Shown piece by piece: positions 12,605 to 15,805 of a stretch of DNA of 15,805 nucleotides. Position 1 is the first letter of the stretch. The number at the start of each line of letters is the position of its first letter. This stretch comes from JBGLNJ01 sp964353405 (lineage in GTDB: Bacteria > Chloroflexota > Anaerolineae > Fen-1058): positions 1 to 15,805 of the forward strand of contig CAYGWJ010000164.1 of NCBI GenBank assembly GCA_964353405.1, given 5' to 3'. The notes below the pieces were generated by a model that had not been told where the DNA came from, searched no databases, and worked only from the letters and a program-made list of their open reading frames with translations. Position numbers and translations under genes: made by a program.

Positions 12605-14035
12605 ATGTTGACTTTGGCTGATGTCATCGAATGCTTTTCCAGCGTGCGTCCCGTCCGGGTCGCACAGCCGATTCACGCGTGGGTGATTGACAGCCGGCAG
12701 GCGCAGGCGGGCGACTTGTTTGTTGCTTTGAAAGGCGAGCGCACGGACGGTCACACCTTTGTGCGCGATGCCTTTGCGCGGGGGGCCGTAGCGGCCCTGA
12801 TCGAGCAGGACGCGCCCGCCGACTGCGACACCCTTGACCTGCGTCAAGGCCTTGACTTGCGTCAAGGCGTGCCGCCCGTCACGCGCCTTTCGCTGCCGGT
12901 GTGCCTGCGTGTGAGCAACGTGCTCGAGGCCATGCAAGATCTGTCGGGCTGGTGGCGGAGCAAATTCAAGCTTCGCGTGATTGGCATCACCGGCTCGGTG
13001 GGCAAGACCAGCACCAAGGAACTCGTGTGGACCGTGCTTTCGCGCCGCTCGCGGAGCGGAACACTGCGAAGCGTTGGGAACCTCAACAACGAAATCGGCG
13101 TGCCGTTGACGCTGCTCCAGCTTGAGCCGAGCCATCAGCGCCTGGTCCTCGAGATGGGCATGTATGCCCGTGGCGAGATCGCCCGGCTGTGCGAGCTGGC
13201 CCGACCCGTCGTCGGTGTGGTGACCAATATCGGCCCGGTTCACCTCGAACGGCTCGGCAGCCTGGAAGCCATCGCAGCGGCCAAGGCCGAGTTGGTCGAA
13301 GCCTTGCCGCCCGACGGCGTGGCGATTTTGAACTATGACGAGCCGCTCGTGCGTCAGATGGCGTCCAAGACCAAAGCACGCGTCATGTTCTACGGCCTCG
13401 ACAGCCACGCCGACCTGTGGGCGGACGAAATCGAAAGCGAGGGCATCGAGGGCATCAGCTTTGAGATGCACTATAACGGCGAAAGCCTGCACGTCCACGT
13501 GCCGCTGTTGGGTCGCCACAGTGTCCACACCGCCTTGCGTGCGGCAGCGGTAGGATTGGCCGAGGGGATGAGGTGGGACGACATTCTCTCCGGTCTGCAG
13601 GACCAGCAGGCGCAAATCCGGCTGGTGGCCGTGCCGGGCCCGCAAGGCTCGACGATTCTCGATGACACCTACAACGCCAGTCCGGCTTCGACCATCGCCG
13701 CGCTCAACTTGCTGGCGGAATTGGACGGGCGCAAGATCGCCGTGCTGGGTGATATGCTCGAGCTAGGCTTTTACGAGGAAGAAGGCCACAAGCTCGTCGG
13801 GCGGCGCGCGATGGACGTGGTGGATGTTCTGATTTGCGTCGGTCCGCTTGGACGCATGATCGGCCAGGAGGCATTGAGTCTGGGCATGGACCCGGAGCGT
13901 GTTTGTCTGTGCCAGGACAACCTGGAAGCCATCGAGTGTTTGCTCAAGGGCGTTCAGCCCGGCGATTGCATTTTGATCAAAGGCTCGCGCGGTATGCAGA
14001 TGGAAGACATTGTCGCCGCGCTGGGAAAAGGATGA
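12605..14035 (+). CDS. murF: MurF, UDP-MurNAc-tripeptide--D-Ala-D-Ala ligase
   Basis: 476 residues. It uses ATP to add D-alanyl-D-alanine to the UDP-MurNAc tripeptide, the last cytoplasmic step of peptide assembly. Visible: N-terminal WVIDSRQAQAGDLFVALKG; ATP-binding GITGSVGKTSTKE (127-139); NLNNEIGVPLTLL; EMGMYARGEI; the Asn/His segment VVTNIGPVHLERLGS; DDTYNASPAS (353-362); and LGDMLELG. The NNE-GVPLTLL and DMLELG motifs separate MurF from MurE. Residues about 76-88 are two copies of LDLRQG encoded by a tandem hairpin repeat, apparently a tolerated insertion in the substrate-binding domain. ATG follows the ftsI stop by 1 nt, so translation is probably coupled. murE, normally between ftsI and murF, is absent here. 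Confidence 0.95.
   Translation: MLTLADVIECFSSVRPVRVAQPIHAWVIDSRQAQAGDLFVALKGERTDGHTFVRDAFARGAVAALIEQDAPADCDTLDLRQGLDLRQGVPPVTRLSLPVCLRVSNVLEAMQDLSGWWRSKFKLRVIGITGSVGKTSTKELVWTVLSRRSRSGTLRSVGNLNNEIGVPLTLLQLEPSHQRLVLEMGMYARGEIARLCELARPVVGVVTNIGPVHLERLGSLEAIAAAKAELVEALPPDGVAILNYDEPLVRQMASKTKARVMFYGLDSHADLWADEIESEGIEGISFEMHYNGESLHVHVPLLGRHSVHTALRAAAVGLAEGMRWDDILSGLQDQQAQIRLVAVPGPQGSTILDDTYNASPASTIAALNLLAELDGRKIAVLGDMLELGFYEEEGHKLVGRRAMDVVDVLICVGPLGRMIGQEALSLGMDPERVCLCQDNLEAIECLLKGVQPGDCILIKGSRGMQMEDIVAALGKG
12832..12867. repeat. Tandem pair of 18-bp hairpins inside murF
   Basis: CCTTGACCTGCGTCAAGG followed directly by CCTTGACTTGCGTCAAGG. Each unit has a perfect 7-bp stem with a 4-nt loop, and the two differ by one base. 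They encode LDLRQG twice. The 18-bp period matches that of the element at 4977-5028, although the sequences differ. Confidence 0.85.
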
Positions 14036-14038
14036 CGG

Positions 14039-15058
14039 TTGAGAACCGCATTGTTCCTGGGTGGGCTTGCGTTTTTGTTGGCGGTGGTGTGGGGCAGCCC
14101 GCTCATCAAGCTGCTCAAGCACTATGGCATCGGCAAAAAGATTCGCATCGAGGGCCCGGCCACGCACCAGGTCAAGGTCGGCACGCCGACGATGGGCGGC
14201 CTGATGATTGTCGTGCCGGTGCTGGTCATCACAGCGGCGCTCAACATCGCCAACCTGCTCGGCGCGACGGTGATCGGCAAATCCATTCTGATGCCGATGA
14301 CGGCGATGGCGTCCTTTGCGGCGCTGGGCGCGATAGACGACATTATGGGTGTGCGCGGCAAGCGCGGCGATGGAATGCTGGCGCGGGTCAAGTTTCCGAT
14401 CCAGGTGACCGTAGCGATTATCATAGCGCTCATTCTCTATTTTGTCGCCAATATACACAGCGTCGTCGTGCCGACAGTGCCCGACAAGATCGACATCGGG
14501 CTGCTCTGGATTCCGATTGCGGTGTTCATCATCGTCCTCTCGTCCAACGCGGTGAACATGACCGACGGGCTGGACGGGTTGGCGGGCATTATTGCGGCGA
14601 CGGCGTTCATGGCGTATGCCGTCATCGCATACCTGCAATCGTTCCAGATCGAGCCATACCCGCTGACGGAAAAACCGGTCGTGTCGTACCTGGTGCCTTT
14701 CTCGCTCACCGTGGCGGGCGCGTGCATGGCGTTCTTGTGGTTCAACGCTCACCCGGCGCAAATGTTCATGGGCGACACAGGCAGTGAAGCGTTGGGCGCT
14801 ACGCTGGGCGTTGTGGCGTTGATGACGGGGCAATGGCTGCTCTTGCCCGTGATTGCGCTGATCCCGATGGCTGAAACGCTCAGCGTGATTTTGCAGGTGG
14901 GATATTTCAAGCTGACCGGAGGCAAGCGGCTGTTCAAGATGGCGCCGCTGCATCACCACTTTGAACTGCTGGGCTGGAGCGAGACTCAAATCGTCCAGCG
15001 GTTCTGGCTGGTGGCGATCTGGTCAGCGATGGTGGGGATCGCTCTCGCGCTCTTGTAA
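14039..15058 (+). CDS. mraY: MraY, phospho-MurNAc-pentapeptide translocase
   Basis: 339 residues, a polytopic membrane enzyme that transfers phospho-MurNAc-pentapeptide from UDP to undecaprenyl phosphate, making lipid I. Visible: cytoplasmic THQVKVGTPTMGGL near the N-terminus; the first acidic pair in AIDDIMGVRGK; NMTDGLDGLAG (Asp176); the FNAHPAQMFMGDTGS loop; and APLHHHFELLGW with the HHH motif at 305-307. All are MraY signatures, and many hydrophobic helices separate them. The likely start is TTG 14039, 3 nt after the murF stop, with AAAGGA upstream; a second TTG four codons later is an alternative. Length is slightly short of the roughly 360-aa E. coli enzyme but complete. Confidence 0.95.
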   Translation: MRTALFLGGLAFLLAVVWGSPLIKLLKHYGIGKKIRIEGPATHQVKVGTPTMGGLMIVVPVLVITAALNIANLLGATVIGKSILMPMTAMASFAALGAIDDIMGVRGKRGDGMLARVKFPIQVTVAIIIALILYFVANIHSVVVPTVPDKIDIGLLWIPIAVFIIVLSSNAVNMTDGLDGLAGIIAATAFMAYAVIAYLQSFQIEPYPLTEKPVVSYLVPFSLTVAGACMAFLWFNAHPAQMFMGDTGSEALGATLGVVALMTGQWLLLPVIALIPMAETLSVILQVGYFKLTGGKRLFKMAPLHHHFELLGWSETQIVQRFWLVAIWSAMVGIALALL

Positions 15059-15074
15059 ACTAACCGAGGGGCAA

Positions 15075-15094
15075 CCCCTGGGCGATCCCAGGGG
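15075..15094. repeat. Hairpin downstream of mraY
   Basis: CCCCTGGG, loop CGAT, CCCAGGGG: a perfect 8-bp stem 16 bp after the mraY stop, with no T-run. It is a palindromic repeat or mRNA-stabilising structure rather than a standard terminator. Confidence 0.55.
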
Positions 15095-15130
15095 CAAAGC
15101 ACACAGGGGCGCGTTTGCGGTAGCGGTCGA

Positions 15131-15181
15131 GGGGGCTGGCGGGTCCCGACGAGGAGAAGGGGCGAGCACACCCCAGCCCCC
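15131..15181. repeat. Second inverted repeat in the mraY-to-small-gene gap
   Basis: GGGGGCTGG (15131-15139) can pair with CCAGCCCCC (15173-15181) around a 33-nt loop, followed by GATCGTCTTTTC. It may be a weak attenuator or another dispersed repeat. The gap 15059-15236 holds no other feature I can support. Confidence 0.4.
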
Positions 15182-15236
15182 CGATCGTCTTTTCAGAACG
15201 GATGGGGAAGGGAACCGATTAGAAAAGGGATGGATT

Positions 15237-15485
15237 ATGGATTGGGGATTGATGTGGTACGACGACACGGCGAATCGCCCGCTGGAAACTAAAGTGGCGC
15301 GAGCGGCGGCGCACTATGAGCGCAAGTACGGCCAGTTACCGACGCTGTGTTTTGTCAACCCGTCGGCCAAGAACGGCACGGATCAGGTCGGCAGCGTGAC
15401 CGTCGAGACGCTCAAGGCCATTGGGCCGAATTGCTTGTGGATTGGCGTGGGCCAGGTCAAACGCAAGGCAAAGCGGAAAGCGTGA
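15237..15485 (+). CDS. Small uncharacterised protein between mraY and murD
   Basis: 82 residues from ATG 15237; ATG 15252, giving MWYDD, is an alternative. An AAGGGATGG stretch upstream could serve as ribosome site. The sequence begins MDWGLMWYDDTANRPLETKV, has an amphipathic-looking segment (ARAAAHYERKYGQLPT), then LCFVNPSAKN, and finishes with LWIGVGQ and a very basic tail (KRKAKRKA). There is no signal peptide, membrane helix or cysteine pair, so a cytoplasmic protein is likely. I do not recognise a characterised family. The open frame extends upstream into mraY without a good start. It is followed by murD after 4 bp, so it is co-transcribed with the cell-wall genes; that may be incidental or may indicate a link to precursor synthesis. 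Confidence 0.65.
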   Translation: MDWGLMWYDDTANRPLETKVARAAAHYERKYGQLPTLCFVNPSAKNGTDQVGSVTVETLKAIGPNCLWIGVGQVKRKAKRKA

Positions 15486-15489
15486 TCGG

Positions 15490-15805
15490 ATGTCGCAAGC
15501 CCGTGAGTTAGCCAGCCAGCGCATTGTGGTGCTGGGCCTCGCCCGCCAGGGAATTGCACTGGCGCGCTTCCTGGCGGAGCAAGGCGCACAGGTCACGGTG
15601 AGCGACGTCAAGACGGCTGATCAACTGGCCGCAGCGATCCGGAGCCTGGATGGCCTTTCGATCAAGTATGTGCTGGGAGGGCATCCGGCCGAGTTGCTGG
15701 ACGGGTGCGACCGACTGTGCTTGAGTGGCGGCGTGCCAGTGGATTTGCCCATTGTGGTTGAAGCGCAAAAGCGTGGCATCGAGCTGGCGAACGACGCCCA
15801 GGTTT
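15490..15805 (+). CDS. murD: MurD, UDP-MurNAc-L-Ala--D-Glu ligase (5' part, cut by window end)
   Basis: The first 105 codons are present and the frame runs off the window. MurD adds D-glutamate to UDP-MurNAc-L-alanine. Visible is the N-terminal Rossmann-like substrate domain: RIVVLGLARQGIALARFLAEQGAQVTVSD, a typical MurD nucleotide-sugar-binding start; then LGGHPAELLDGCDRLCLSGGVP, matching the family's SxGVP motif. The ATP-binding and catalytic domains lie outside the window. It starts 4 bp after the small gene. Position after mraY agrees with the standard dcw order. Confidence 0.92.
   Translation, partial: MSQARELASQRIVVLGLARQGIALARFLAEQGAQVTVSDVKTADQLAAAIRSLDGLSIKYVLGGHPAELLDGCDRLCLSGGVPVDLPIVVEAQKRGIELANDAQV

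Overview
The window looks like a piece of a moderately GC-rich chromosome, most plausibly from Chloroflexota (Anaerolineae-like). The evidence is the division and cell-wall gene order, the protein styles, and many short palindromic and heptameric repeats lying between and inside genes. The taxonomic call is inference; no rRNA marker is present.

Left part (66-3821, minus strand): a two-gene operon that I read as a Gabija anti-phage system. gajA encodes an OLD-type ATPase with a TOPRIM nuclease and gajB a UvrD-like helicase. The genes are 3 nt apart, and their DNA is visibly more AT-rich than everything to the right, suggesting transfer. gajA probably starts at a TTG with a strong Shine-Dalgarno. 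gajB carries a 52-bp palindromic insertion read in frame and has a degenerate motif VI. Just upstream of gajA lies a relic of the 3' end of a helicase like the intact one to its right. Next come a small plus-strand antitoxin-like gene without a partner toxin and a perfect 14-bp-stem terminator.

Middle (4294-8805, minus strand): one very long gene encodes two SF1 helicase modules in tandem. An AddB-like module with a degenerate motif II is followed by a complete UvrD-like module. The join is an array of twelve 7-bp repeats. At least three more repeat elements are read in frame within the gene, and a fourth heptamer array lies just upstream.

Right part (9045-15805, plus strand): the division and cell-wall (dcw) operon mraZ, rsmH, ftsL, ftsI, murF, mraY, a small unknown gene, and the start of murD. 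The canonical murE is missing between ftsI and murF. Upstream of mraZ is a sigma70-like promoter followed by three TGGGG boxes at exact 10-bp period, a textbook MraZ operator, so the cluster is probably autoregulated. rsmH modifies 16S rRNA. ftsL and ftsI belong to the septal synthesis complex. murF, murD and mraY build the lipid-linked peptidoglycan precursor.

The most unusual theme is repeat elements captured in frame by coding sequences (gajB, the tandem helicase several times, murF), including the possible repeat-mediated fusion of two helicases next to a Gabija locus.
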